Shown here: in pieces, positions 25,501 to 33,895 of the stretch | Position numbering within the stretch: position 1 is the first letter of the stretch | Layout: every line of letters starts with the position of its first letter | Source of the DNA: Taklimakanibacter lacteus | GTDB taxonomy: Bacteria > Pseudomonadota > Alphaproteobacteria > Rhizobiales > Aestuariivirgaceae | Direction: 5' to 3' | Length of the DNA: 64,000 nt | NCBI GenBank assembly: GCA_003576695.1 | Contig: QOZQ01000005.1 | Span: 248,001 to 312,000, forward strand | Notes under the pieces: generated by a model | The model's database searches: none | What the model was told of the DNA's origin: nothing | Seen by the model: the letters and a program-made list of their open reading frames with translations, nothing else | Translations under genes and position numbers: made by a program

Positions 25501-26244
25501 ATGACCGCGAGTCCTTTCAAGGAGTTGGCCGCTGTTGTTTGCGGCAATAATGGACCGAGGATATTGGCATTGCTTAGGGCGTATCTTGACGCGAGCAACG
25601 GCGGCGGCATTTATGCCGTCGGCGGCTTTATCGGCAGGGAGTCCGATTGGAGCGCCGTCGAACCTATTTGGAAGGAGGCGCTGGCCACCTTCCGGCTCGG
25701 GGATGATTTTCATCTCGCTGAGATCGTACCCAATTTGGGGCACGAGAAGGGGTCCCTATGCATACTGCATTTCTCCAAGATCATGGGCCGTTCTAACCTT
25801 CATGGAATAGGCGCGTCTTGCGAAATTGCACACTGGCAAACCCGCGATACTGGTTATGAGAACCCGTATCACTTCTGCTTCAGTATGGCCTTGAATATTC
25901 TCCGCGAGGAAGCGGGGCTGGAGTATGATGGAGAGCCGGTAGCCCTTGTGATTGACGATGATGTTCAACCCCACGACCTTACTGAGGCAATATTTGCGGC
26001 CTATCAGAAGGAGTCGGGCGACCAATTCGCGTCACTGACGTTTGGAAGCCGAAAGCGATTTCAACCCATCCAATGCTCCGATTTAGCGGTTGGCGCGCTT
26101 CGAAAGGAGTGGCTGGAAGGATTGCTTAGCCACAAGCAGGAAGCAATACGCCAATACTTGGGCGCCATTGGTCCGAAGGCGCGCTTTACGCATTTCTCGG
26201 CCGAGACCGAACGCATGGTAAATGAAGTGCTTAACCGCACCTAG
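25501..26244 (+). CDS. DUF3800-like protein (copy B)
   Basis: The product is about 247 residues, starting at an ATG with AGGAG seven bases upstream. It has RAYLDASNGGGIYAVGGFIG near residue 30, DWSAVEPIWKEALATF, DDFHLAEIV, EPVALVIDDDVQPHDLTEAI near 145 and FQPIQCSDLAVGALRKEW near 185. These line up with the Asp-containing strands and the L-Q-A-A-D helix of DUF3800, but the sequence is far from copy A (for example C-S-D for A-A-D), so the pair is an old duplication or two separate acquisitions. Composition is less GC-rich than the surrounding genes. Function is unknown. Confidence 0.75.
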   Translation: MTASPFKELAAVVCGNNGPRILALLRAYLDASNGGGIYAVGGFIGRESDWSAVEPIWKEALATFRLGDDFHLAEIVPNLGHEKGSLCILHFSKIMGRSNLHGIGASCEIAHWQTRDTGYENPYHFCFSMALNILREEAGLEYDGEPVALVIDDDVQPHDLTEAIFAAYQKESGDQFASLTFGSRKRFQPIQCSDLAVGALRKEWLEGLLSHKQEAIRQYLGAIGPKARFTHFSAETERMVNEVLNRT

Positions 26245-26439
26245 GCATAATCCGATCAAAAGGCTCAAGCTCTTTGCCGCTTTCATCGACGCCGATTTAG
26301 CGAGCGGTCTCTATGAACCGCTTGCGTTGGGTCTTTTCCTCCGTCCTCGCCTTGTCCGCTTTCCTCTTAGGGCTTTCAGCTTCAGACTTTTGGCCTTGCA
26401 TGCGTCGCGTATATTATTGTCTCATTGCTCCGAAACTAT

Positions 26440-27324
26440 TCACCCCTGAAAGCTGGCGAGGAAGCGGCGCGCCAGGGGATTGTCGGTGGCGCTGCGCTGG
26501 CATACCGCATAGAAGGTCGAATCATAGCTCAAGGCCTTGTCGCACAGGCAGCGCAGTTCGCCGCGCGCCACCCAGGACGCGGCATAGTGCGCCGGCAGAT
26601 AGCCGATGAAGCCGCCGCTCAGGATGAGGACGAGCTGCGCTTCCATCATCTCGACGGTCGCATCGGCCTGGCGGTGGCCGATGCGCTTCAGATCCTGGCT
26701 GTGCAGATAGCCGCGCGCGACAATGGCATGGCGCGCCAGGTTGCGGGCGGCGAGCCTGTCGCTCTCTGCGAACAGCGGATGGCCCCTGGCGCAATAGAAC
26801 GACTGCTTCTCCACGCAGATCGGCACATAAGAGAGATCGGACCGCCGGGTGAGGCTCGGCATGATGATGATATCGCGGGCGCCGGCGATGAGCTGGGCTT
26901 CCAGCTCCTCCGGCCCCGCCACCATGAGATCGATCTGCACCGAAGGGGCGGACTGGCGGAAATGGCCGAAGACGCGGGCCAGCCCCAATTCGGCATTGGT
27001 GGCGAGCGCATCGACGGCGCCCAGTCTCACCACGCGCTTGAGATTGGGCGACAGGGCGCCGGCCTGGTTGCTGAAGCGGTCGACCGCCTGGAAGAGCTCG
27101 TGCGAGGCGTCATAGACGCTGCGCCCCGCTTCGGTCAGCGCGAAGCCGGAGCGGCCGCGCCGGCACAATCTGGCGCCGAGACGCGCTTCGAGCTCGGCAA
27201 GGCTGGTCGAGATGCGCGACTGGCTGAGATTGAGGACGAGCTGGGCCCCGGCAAGCCCTTGCGATTCGACAATGACGCGGAAGATGCGGATGAGCCGCAG
27301 ATCGACATCGAGGAGCTGACGCAT
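26440..27324 (-). CDS. LysR family transcriptional regulator
   Basis: This 294-residue protein has the LysR HTH at residues 5-65 (GLAGAQLVLNLSQSRISTSL, then AELEARLGARLCRRGRSGFA) and a periplasmic-binding-like effector domain after about residue 90. It is divergent from the NitT/TauT-type importer operon, with an intergenic gap of about 180 bases where a LysR-regulated promoter would be expected. It is the likely activator of the operon that starts at 27504. Its effector is unknown. Confidence 0.92.
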   Translation of the reverse strand: MRQLLDVDLRLIRIFRVIVESQGLAGAQLVLNLSQSRISTSLAELEARLGARLCRRGRSGFALTEAGRSVYDASHELFQAVDRFSNQAGALSPNLKRVVRLGAVDALATNAELGLARVFGHFRQSAPSVQIDLMVAGPEELEAQLIAGARDIIIMPSLTRRSDLSYVPICVEKQSFYCARGHPLFAESDRLAARNLARHAIVARGYLHSQDLKRIGHRQADATVEMMEAQLVLILSGGFIGYLPAHYAASWVARGELRCLCDKALSYDSTFYAVCQRSATDNPLARRFLASFQG

Positions 27325-27503
27325 GCGATACTTCTGCTTTCCGGATGTAATGATCTCATCTTGCCTCTTTTTCGATGGTTTCGGAAGCCCATAAGATGGC
27401 GGGAAAGAGGGCCGCCCCTAGAGGGACGATCGCCCCGGCTTGTCACCAGATGGGAAGCACTTCTCGGCGCGACAGCAGAGCGCGCCGGACAGGGAGGAAG
27501 ACA

Positions 27504-28517
27504 ATGACCAGGATTCTCAAGACGCTGTTGATGTGCCTTGCGGCCGGCTGGGCTGCGCTCAGCCTCGCAGGCGGCCCGGCCGGCGCCGAAGTGGGCAATG
27601 CCAACAAGGTCACCTGCATGTATCCGGTATGGGTGGGCTTCGGGCCTGTCCATCTCGCCAATGAGCTCGGCTATTTCAAGGAAGAAGGCATCGAGGTCGA
27701 GGAGATCCTCGATGACGACATGCCGAATGCGATGGCGGCGATGGAGCGCGGCGATATCGACTGCTATCTGCGCACCGTCGGCGAATATCAGGGCCTCGGC
27801 CGGCGCAAGGAGACGCAGGGCATCATCATCGGCACGATCGATCTGTCGACCGGCGGCGATGGCTGGGCGGCCGACCAGTCGATCAAGTCGGTCTGCGATC
27901 TCAAGGGCAAGACCATCGCGGTGGAGCCCAACCTGCCGGCACGCCTCATCCTGCAGATGGCGCTGAAGAAGGACTGCAATCTCTCGATCAAGGATACGAC
28001 GCTCGCCGATATCGCGGCGGCCGATGCGATCGGCATCTTCAGCGATCCCAAGGTGGCGGCGGTCGGCACCTATGAGCCGGTGCTGAGCCAGGTGGTCGCG
28101 GCGCATAAGGAGCGCGGCGCCCATGTCCTCGTGTCGTCGAAGGACCAGAAGGATCTCATCCTCGACATCATCATGGCGCATACGGGCGAGCTCAAAGGTA
28201 ATCCTGATAAATATGTGAAGTTCCTGCGCGCTATCTACAAGGCGGTCGATTATTTCAACGCCAATCAGGAAGCGGCGATCCCGATCATCGCCAAGCAGTT
28301 CTCGATCACGGCGGATGACTTCAAGGCGACGCTGCCCAATTTCCGCTACACGCCGCTCGCCGAAGCCAAGGATTTCATCGGCCCGGCCGACAAGGAAGGC
28401 CGCGTCTATGAGATCTTCAACGAGGCGATGGATCTCAATCTCGAATTCGGCTCTTCCGATGTGAAGCTTAACCCTGAGGATCATATCGACCGGTCGATCA
28501 TCAACAAACTCCCGTGA
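27504..28517 (+). CDS. NitT/TauT-family ABC transporter substrate-binding protein
   Basis: The product is about 337 residues with a signal peptide ending AGGPAGA. The mature sequence opens VTCMYPVWVGFGPVHLANEL with GYFKEEGIEVEE just after, the NMT1/THI5-like hallmark, and continues DMPNAMAAMERGDIDCYL. These proteins bind nitrate, sulfonates, pyrimidine precursors or other small anions and amides. The ATG follows AGGGAGGAAG. It is the first gene of a long operon containing permease, ATPase, two SDRs, a ureohydrolase, a deacetylase-like amidase and an SHMT-like enzyme. Confidence 0.9.
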   Translation: MTRILKTLLMCLAAGWAALSLAGGPAGAEVGNANKVTCMYPVWVGFGPVHLANELGYFKEEGIEVEEILDDDMPNAMAAMERGDIDCYLRTVGEYQGLGRRKETQGIIIGTIDLSTGGDGWAADQSIKSVCDLKGKTIAVEPNLPARLILQMALKKDCNLSIKDTTLADIAAADAIGIFSDPKVAAVGTYEPVLSQVVAAHKERGAHVLVSSKDQKDLILDIIMAHTGELKGNPDKYVKFLRAIYKAVDYFNANQEAAIPIIAKQFSITADDFKATLPNFRYTPLAEAKDFIGPADKEGRVYEIFNEAMDLNLEFGSSDVKLNPEDHIDRSIINKLP

Positions 28518-28533
28518 CCAGCGGGATGCTCCC

Positions 28534-29394
28534 GTGGACATGCGCATGGAGGTGACACCACGTAAGGCAGAGGCGGAGCAAAGCCCCGCCCGGCCCGATC
28601 GTAAGTCGGCCTGGCGGGATCTCTTCACTTTCCGCGCCGCGGCCCAGCCGCGCCAGGAGCTCTGGCTCGGCGTCGGGGCTTTCCTGCTGGTGCTGGTTGT
28701 GTGGTCGATCGTGGCCGAATCGGGCCTCGTCCAGCCGCAGATCCTGCCCTCGCCGCGCGCGGTTGTTGCCGCATGGCTCAGGCTTTTCACGGAAGCCGGC
28801 TATCTGGGCGATATCGCCATCAGCGTGGCGCGCGTCTGGGCCGCCTTCCTCGCCTCCGCCGTCATCGCCATCCCGCTCGGCATATTGATGAGCGGCTATC
28901 GCTTCGTCACGGCGGTGACCGAGCCCATCATCGACTTCGTGCGCTACCTGCCGGTGCCGGCACTGGTGCCGCTGACCCTCATCTGGCTCGGCATCGGCGA
29001 AGGCTCGAAGGTGACACTTCTGTGGATCGGCACCTTCTTCCAGCTCATCCTCCTCATCGCCGATGATGCAAGACGGGTGCCGAAGGAATTCATCGAGACG
29101 GGGCGCACGCTGGGCGCTTCCGATGGTGCCCTGATGAAGGACGTGCTGCTCAGGGCGATGCTGCCCAATATGGTCGACAGCCTCAGGATCACGCTCGGCT
29201 GGTGCTGGACCTATCTGATCGTCGCCGAGATCGTCGCCTCGAGCTCCGGCATCGGCTATGAATTGTGGACGGCGCGGCGCTACGGCAAGACGCCGGAAGT
29301 CTTCGCCGGCATCCTCACCATCGGCATCATCGGCCTCTTCTGCGACCAGGCGATCCGCATGCTGCACCGCCGCTGGTTCCGGTATCTGCAATGA
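28534..29394 (+). CDS. NitT/TauT-family ABC transporter permease
   Basis: This 286-residue protein has a long hydrophilic N-terminus (about 45 residues) and then six hydrophobic segments. The coupling-loop EAA motif reads EFIETGRTLGASDGALMKDV near residue 190, and TYLIVAEIVASSSGIGYELW follows. It is the TauC/SsuC-type channel subunit. It begins 17 bases after the binding-protein stop and is followed by a repeat-filled gap before the ATPase. Confidence 0.92.
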   Translation: MDMRMEVTPRKAEAEQSPARPDRKSAWRDLFTFRAAAQPRQELWLGVGAFLLVLVVWSIVAESGLVQPQILPSPRAVVAAWLRLFTEAGYLGDIAISVARVWAAFLASAVIAIPLGILMSGYRFVTAVTEPIIDFVRYLPVPALVPLTLIWLGIGEGSKVTLLWIGTFFQLILLIADDARRVPKEFIETGRTLGASDGALMKDVLLRAMLPNMVDSLRITLGWCWTYLIVAEIVASSSGIGYELWTARRYGKTPEVFAGILTIGIIGLFCDQAIRMLHRRWFRYLQ

Positions 29395-29418
29395 TGCAGA
29401 CCGGAACGAAATCACGCG

Positions 29419-29628
29419 TGTCACCCTCGCCCCGCTTCAGCGGGGAGAGGGGGGGACCCATTGCGCAGCAATGGGCGGGTGAGGGGCCTGCCGGGAATTG
29501 GACTCTGTCCTTCGATCAAACAGCTGAAACTGCATTGCGCGGCCCGTTGCCCCTCACCCTTCCCGCCGCTGCGCGGCGGGCCCCTACCCTCTCCCCGCTG
29601 CGCTTCGCTTGCAGGGCGAGGGTGTCAG
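29419..29628. repeat. Palindromic GC-rich repeat between permease and ATPase genes
   Basis: The gap carries outer inverted ends (TCACCCTCGCCC at 29421 and GGGCGAGGGTG at 29614-29624) plus inner hairpins such as CCCCGCTTCAGCGGGG and CCCGCCGCTGCGCGGCGGG. The 29457-29486 segment is similar to 18570-18596. It interrupts an otherwise tight transporter operon. No coding potential is credible inside it. Confidence 0.75.
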
Positions 29629-29638
29629 AGGTACCGCG

Positions 29639-30439
29639 ATGAGCACATCCGCTTTCATCCGCATCAATCAGGTCGCCAAGGCGTTCGCCACGCCCGATGG
29701 CGGCACCATCCCGGTGGTGGATCCGCTGTCGATCGACATCAAGGAAGGCGAGTTCGTCGTCTTTGTCGGACCCTCGGGCTGCGGCAAGACGACGGTCATG
29801 CGCATGGTGGGCGGGCTCGAGACGCCGAGCGCGGGTGACATCCATCTCGACGGCAAACGGGTCGAGGGACCCAGTCGCGACAAGGGCATGGTGTTCCAGT
29901 CCTATTCGTCCTTCCCCTGGCTGACCGTGCTCGGCAATATCCGCTTCGGGCTGCGCTATCGCAACGACATCTCCTCAGCCGAAAAAGAGCGGATCGCCCG
30001 CCACTATCTCGCTCTCGTCGGCCTCGGCCAGTTCGCCGATTACACGATCAACCGCATATCGGGCGGCATGCGCCAGCGCGTGGCGATCGCGCGCACGCTG
30101 GCCGCCAATCCGCTGGTGCTGCTTATGGACGAGCCCTTCGGCGCGCTCGATGCCCTGAGCCGCGAGCGCCTGCAGATCCAGCTCATGGAGCTGCGCCGGG
30201 CCGAGCGCAAGACCGTCATCTTCGTCACCCATGATGTCGATGAAGCCGTGCTGCTCGCCGACCGCATCGTCGTCTTCTCGGCACGGCCGGCGCGCATTCT
30301 GGCCGATATCCCGGTCAGCGCCACGCTGCCCGAGAAGCGCAGCCTCGACATTCTCGACATACCGGAATTCCGCCAGATCCGCCGCGAGGTGCTGGCGCTG
30401 ATCCGCGCGCAGGAGACAGGCCTGGAGGCAGCAGAATAA
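29639..30439 (+). CDS. NitT/TauT-family ABC transporter ATP-binding protein
   Basis: The product is about 266 residues. It has Walker [18 protein letters not shown]-loop VFQSYSSFPWLTVLGN, signature ISGGMRQRVAIARTLA, Walker B LVLLMDEPFGALD and H-loop VIFVTHDVDEAVLLAD. It is the SsuB/TauB-type ATPase partner of the preceding permease. The ATG at 29639 has AGAGG eight bases upstream; an earlier start would lie inside the repeat. The stop overlaps the next start (TAATG). Confidence 0.93.
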   Translation: MSTSAFIRINQVAKAFATPDGGTIPVVDPLSIDIKEGEFVVFVGPSGCGKTTVMRMVGGLETPSAGDIHLDGKRVEGPSRDKGMVFQSYSSFPWLTVLGNIRFGLRYRNDISSAEKERIARHYLALVGLGQFADYTINRISGGMRQRVAIARTLAANPLVLLMDEPFGALDALSRERLQIQLMELRRAERKTVIFVTHDVDEAVLLADRIVVFSARPARILADIPVSATLPEKRSLDILDIPEFRQIRREVLALIRAQETGLEAAE

Positions 30440-31215
30440 TGGCGGCGTTCGATTTCAGCGGCAAGCGCGTCCTGGTGACGGGCGCAAGCCACGGCATCGG
30501 CTATGCGGTGGCGGAGGGCTTCGCGCAAGCGGGTGCGGAGGTCACGATCCTGTCCAGCACGAAGGACATCAGCGAAGCCGCCAGCCGGATCGCAGCCGCT
30601 ACGGGGCGCAAGATCGGTGCCGAAATCTGCGACATCACCGATCGCGCCGCGGTGCGCCGTTCGGTCGGCGGGCTCGGTCCGCTCGACATCCTGGTCAACA
30701 ATGCCGGACTCGAGCGCCTCACGCCCATGTATGAGAAGGGCGATGAGGTCGAGCGCCTGTTCGCGCGCATCATCGAGATCAACCTCATCGGCACCTATTA
30801 TGTGACCCGGCAGGTTCTCGAGCAGATGCCGGAGGGGTCGAACATCATCATCACCGCCTCCATCTGGTCGAAGAGTGCCGCCGCCGATTTCGCCGCCTAT
30901 GTCACCTCGAAGCACGGCAATCTCGGCTTCATGCGCGTGCTCACCAAGGAGCTGGGTCCCCGCAATATCAGGGTCAATGCCGTATGCCCCGGCTGGGTCA
31001 AGACGCGCGCCGCCTTGCGCTCGCTCGCCGAAGTCTCGGCCCGCGCCGATATCAGCGAGGACGACATGCTGGGCCAAATCCTCTCAGGTCAGGCGCTTCC
31101 GGGGCTGATGGAGCCCGATGACGTCGCCAATCTCTATCTGTTCCTCGCTTCCGACCTTGCCCGCAACATCACCGGCCAGGCCGTCAATGTCGATCGCGGC
31201 GAGGTGATGGCATGA
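30439..31215 (+). CDS. SDR family oxidoreductase (operon copy 1)
   Basis: This 258-residue classical SDR has the cofactor loop VLVTGASHGIGYAVAEGF at the N-terminus, NNAGLERL near residue 90, the active-site serine in IITASIWSKSAAAD and YVTSKHGNLGF near 155. It ends NITGQAVNVDRGEVMA. It is coupled by overlaps both to the ATPase upstream and to a second SDR downstream, so the three are made together. Two adjacent SDRs suggest sequential oxidations or isomer-specific steps on the imported compound. Confidence 0.92.
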   Translation: MAAFDFSGKRVLVTGASHGIGYAVAEGFAQAGAEVTILSSTKDISEAASRIAAATGRKIGAEICDITDRAAVRRSVGGLGPLDILVNNAGLERLTPMYEKGDEVERLFARIIEINLIGTYYVTRQVLEQMPEGSNIIITASIWSKSAAADFAAYVTSKHGNLGFMRVLTKELGPRNIRVNAVCPGWVKTRAALRSLAEVSARADISEDDMLGQILSGQALPGLMEPDDVANLYLFLASDLARNITGQAVNVDRGEVMA

Positions 31216-31922
31216 CGCTCAAGGACAAGCGCGCTTTGGTGACAGGCGGCGCCAGCGGCATCGGAAGAGCGATCGCCGATGCCTTTGCGGGCGAAGGGGC
31301 GCGCGTGACCATCGCCGACCGTGCCGAAGTGGCGGGTGCCGGGTTCGAGGCACGGCGCGTCGATGTGGCGAAGGAAGAGGACGTCATCGGGCTGCTTTCC
31401 GGCATGAAGCAAACAGGCGGCATCGACATCCTCGTCAATTGCGCCGGCATCCTGATCGAGAAGCCGCTGCTTGAAACCAGTGTCGTCGATTTCGAGCGGC
31501 TGATGGACGTCAATCTCAAAGGTGTGTTCCTCGTCGGACGTGAGGCGCTGCGCCTGATGGTGGCGCAGGATCGCGGTGGCCGGGTGATCAATATCGCCTC
31601 CGAGCTCGCCTATCTGGGCCGCGAGAACTGCTCGCTCTATTGCGCCTCGAAAGGCGGCGTCCTGTCGCTGACGCGGTCCTGGGCGCGGGAATTCGCGCCG
31701 AAAATCCTGGTCAATGCCATAGCGCCGGGGCCGATCGACACGCCGATGCTCGGGATCGAAATGACATCGCCCGAGACGCTCGCCAAGGAATCGCAGAATC
31801 CACTCGGCCGCATCGGGCGACCGGAGGAGATCGCAGCGGCCGCCGTGTTCCTTGCCGGACCTGGCGCCACTTTCATGACCGGCCAATGCGTCAGCCCGAA
31901 TGGCGGCGCGGCGATGTTCTGA
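31212..31922 (+). CDS. SDR family oxidoreductase (operon copy 2)
   Basis: This 236-residue SDR has ALVTGGASGIGRAIADAF at the N-terminus, NCAGIL near residue 78, a catalytic serine in INIASELAYLG and YCASKGGVLSLT near 140. It ends TFMTGQCVSPNGGAAMF. It starts at the ATGA overlap with the previous SDR. It is shorter than copy 1 and clearly a different subgroup, so this is not a recent duplication. Confidence 0.92.
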   Translation: MTLKDKRALVTGGASGIGRAIADAFAGEGARVTIADRAEVAGAGFEARRVDVAKEEDVIGLLSGMKQTGGIDILVNCAGILIEKPLLETSVVDFERLMDVNLKGVFLVGREALRLMVAQDRGGRVINIASELAYLGRENCSLYCASKGGVLSLTRSWAREFAPKILVNAIAPGPIDTPMLGIEMTSPETLAKESQNPLGRIGRPEEIAAAAVFLAGPGATFMTGQCVSPNGGAAMF

Positions 31923-31934
31923 CGGAGAAGTAGA

Positions 31935-32888
31935 ATGAGCAAGAGCAACGCGCAGTTCCAGCCGCTCGATTCAGGCCTCGTGCCGCGCTTTGCCGGCCTG
32001 CCGACCTTCATGCGCCTGCCGATCGCCAGGCCCGATGAGGTCGATATCGCGCTGGTGGGTGTGCCTTTCGATGGCGGCACCACCAACCGCACCGGCGCCC
32101 GCCATGGCCCGCGCGAGATCCGCAACCAGTCAAGCCTGGTGCGCCGCGTCCATCATGTGACCGGCCTTTCGCCCTTCGACCGGATCAAGGCGGGCGATTG
32201 CGGCGATGCGCCGATCAACCCGCTCGACCTCATGGAAAGCCTTGACCGCATCCGCGATTTCTTTGCCCAGATCCATGCCGCGCGGACGCGCCCCCTCACC
32301 GCCGGCGGCGATCATCTCATCACCTTGCCCATCCTCAGGGCGCTGGCGAGCAAAGGCCCGGTCGGCCTCATCCATTTCGACGCCCATTCCGACACCTATG
32401 ACAGCTTCTTCGGCAACCGCTACAATCACGGCACGCCCTTCCGCCGCGCCATCGAGGAAGGCCTGCTCGATCCCAAGCGCATGATCCAGATCGGCATCAG
32501 GGGCGCCATATCGGATGCTTCCAATTATGATTTCGCCCGCGATGCCGGGGTGCGGATCGTCTTCATCGAGGAATTCGCCGAGCGCGGCGTGAAACCGGTG
32601 ATGGACGAGGCGCGAAAGCTCGTCGGCGACAAGCCCACTTATGTGACCTTCGACATCGACGCGCTCGATCCCTCGATCGCGCCCGGCACCGGCACGCCCG
32701 AAATCGGCGGCATCACCACGCGCGAGGCGCAAGCGCTGGTGCGCCTGCTCGACGGCATCGACATCATCGGTGCCGATCTTGTCGAAGTGTCGCCGCCGCT
32801 CGATCCGACCGGCGCCACCGCCCTTGCCGGCGCCACGCTGATGTTCGAGCTGCTCTGCGTCATGGCAAGCTCTGCCGGCAGAAACTGA
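31935..32888 (+). CDS. Ureohydrolase (agmatinase/guanidinobutyrase-like), copy 1
   Basis: This 317-residue member of the arginase/agmatinase superfamily shows all binuclear-metal motifs: LTAGGDHLITLP near residue 125, LIHFDAHSDTYDSF near 147, and TFDIDALDPSIAPGTGTPE near 240, followed by GGITTREAQALV. The N-terminal part has GVPFDGGTTNRTGARHGPRE, the agmatinase-type start. These enzymes release urea from a guanidino group using two Mn or Ni ions. GGAG precedes the ATG. It follows two SDRs in a NitT-type operon, so the guanidino substrate is probably unusual. The loop that fixes chain length in agmatinases cannot be judged by eye. Confidence 0.92.
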   Translation: MSKSNAQFQPLDSGLVPRFAGLPTFMRLPIARPDEVDIALVGVPFDGGTTNRTGARHGPREIRNQSSLVRRVHHVTGLSPFDRIKAGDCGDAPINPLDLMESLDRIRDFFAQIHAARTRPLTAGGDHLITLPILRALASKGPVGLIHFDAHSDTYDSFFGNRYNHGTPFRRAIEEGLLDPKRMIQIGIRGAISDASNYDFARDAGVRIVFIEEFAERGVKPVMDEARKLVGDKPTYVTFDIDALDPSIAPGTGTPEIGGITTREAQALVRLLDGIDIIGADLVEVSPPLDPTGATALAGATLMFELLCVMASSAGRN

Positions 32889-32902
32889 GCGAGGTTCAAG
32901 CG

Positions 32903-33832
32903 ATGATCCAGAATCCCATCCCCTGGCCCAATGGCGCCAAATGCGCCGCCTGCCTCACCTTCGACATGGATGCCGACAGCCTCATCCATGTCGATTATCC
33001 CAATGACGGCAACAGCCGCGTCTCGGCCATATCGATGCTGCGCTATGGGCCGACGGTGGCGGTGCCGCGCATCGTCTCGACCTACCGGAAGCTCGGCATC
33101 CACCAGACCTTCTTCGTGCCGGCCTGGTGCATCGAGCAATATCCGCAAGCGGTCGAGACCATGCTGAAGGGCGGCCATGAAGTTGCCCATCACAGCTATA
33201 TCCATGAGAACCCCCTCAACCAGACGCGGGAAGACGAGGCCTTCTGGCTCGATGCCGGCATCGAGGTGATCGAGCGTTTCACCGGCAAGCGCCCGCGCGG
33301 CTGGCGGGCGCCGCTCTATAATTTTTCCGGCAATTCGCTCGATCTCCTGCTCGAGCGCGGCTTCCTCTATGACGCCTCGCTGATGGGCGATGACATTCCC
33401 TATGTCATCAAGAGCCGCGTCGACGGGCGCACGCTGATCGAGATCCCCGGCCACTGGGGCGTCGATGACTGGCCACAATGGGTGCAGTCCTTCGATCTCA
33501 ACTACATGATGCCGGTGCGCTCGCCGCGCCAGGGCTTCGAGATCTACAAACAGGAATTCGAGGCGGCTCATGCCTATGGCGGGCTGTGGCTGCCGGTGGT
33601 GCATCCTTTCGCCACCGGGCGGCTGGCGCGCTGGCATGTCTTCGCCGAATTCCTGGAGAAGATCATGGCCCAGGGTGACGTGTGGTTCGCTCCGCTTGAA
33701 GAGATCGCCGCCCATGTGCGCGGACTGATCGACCAGGGCAAATATTCGCCGCGCGTCGAGCTCATCCCGCAATATCAGGAACCGGTCGGCCGTGTGCTGC
33801 CGCGAAGCTGGAGCCGGCAGCTGAAGAAATAG
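32903..33832 (+). CDS. Polysaccharide deacetylase family protein (PuuE allantoinase/cyclic imidase-like subgroup)
   Basis: This 309-residue carbohydrate esterase 4-type fold protein has the catalytic Asp pair in CLTFDMDADSLIH near residue 18, the metal histidines in GGHEVAHHSYIHENP near 92, RGWRAPLYNFSG near 132 and a late histidine in VVHPFATG near 235. It lacks a signal peptide, and it carries the D-M-D-A-D variant typical of the cytosolic subgroup that includes PuuE allantoinase and HpPgdA-like imidases rather than cell-wall deacetylases. It lies 14 bases after the ureohydrolase. Opening a cyclic amide or ureide is therefore a better guess than sugar deacetylation. Confidence 0.88.
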   Translation: MIQNPIPWPNGAKCAACLTFDMDADSLIHVDYPNDGNSRVSAISMLRYGPTVAVPRIVSTYRKLGIHQTFFVPAWCIEQYPQAVETMLKGGHEVAHHSYIHENPLNQTREDEAFWLDAGIEVIERFTGKRPRGWRAPLYNFSGNSLDLLLERGFLYDASLMGDDIPYVIKSRVDGRTLIEIPGHWGVDDWPQWVQSFDLNYMMPVRSPRQGFEIYKQEFEAAHAYGGLWLPVVHPFATGRLARWHVFAEFLEKIMAQGDVWFAPLEEIAAHVRGLIDQGKYSPRVELIPQYQEPVGRVLPRSWSRQLKK

Positions 33833-33895
33833 GACCTATCCGATCGACGTCCGGTTTGGTAAGCGCTGGGCCGGCATGATCGGGAAAGACGGTTG

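Noticed and set aside
26313-26609. Possible small exported protein (MNRLRWVFSSVLALSAFLLG start)
   Set aside because: The hydrophobic start looks like a signal peptide, but the frame runs about 170 bases antisense into the LysR gene and has no ribosome binding site.
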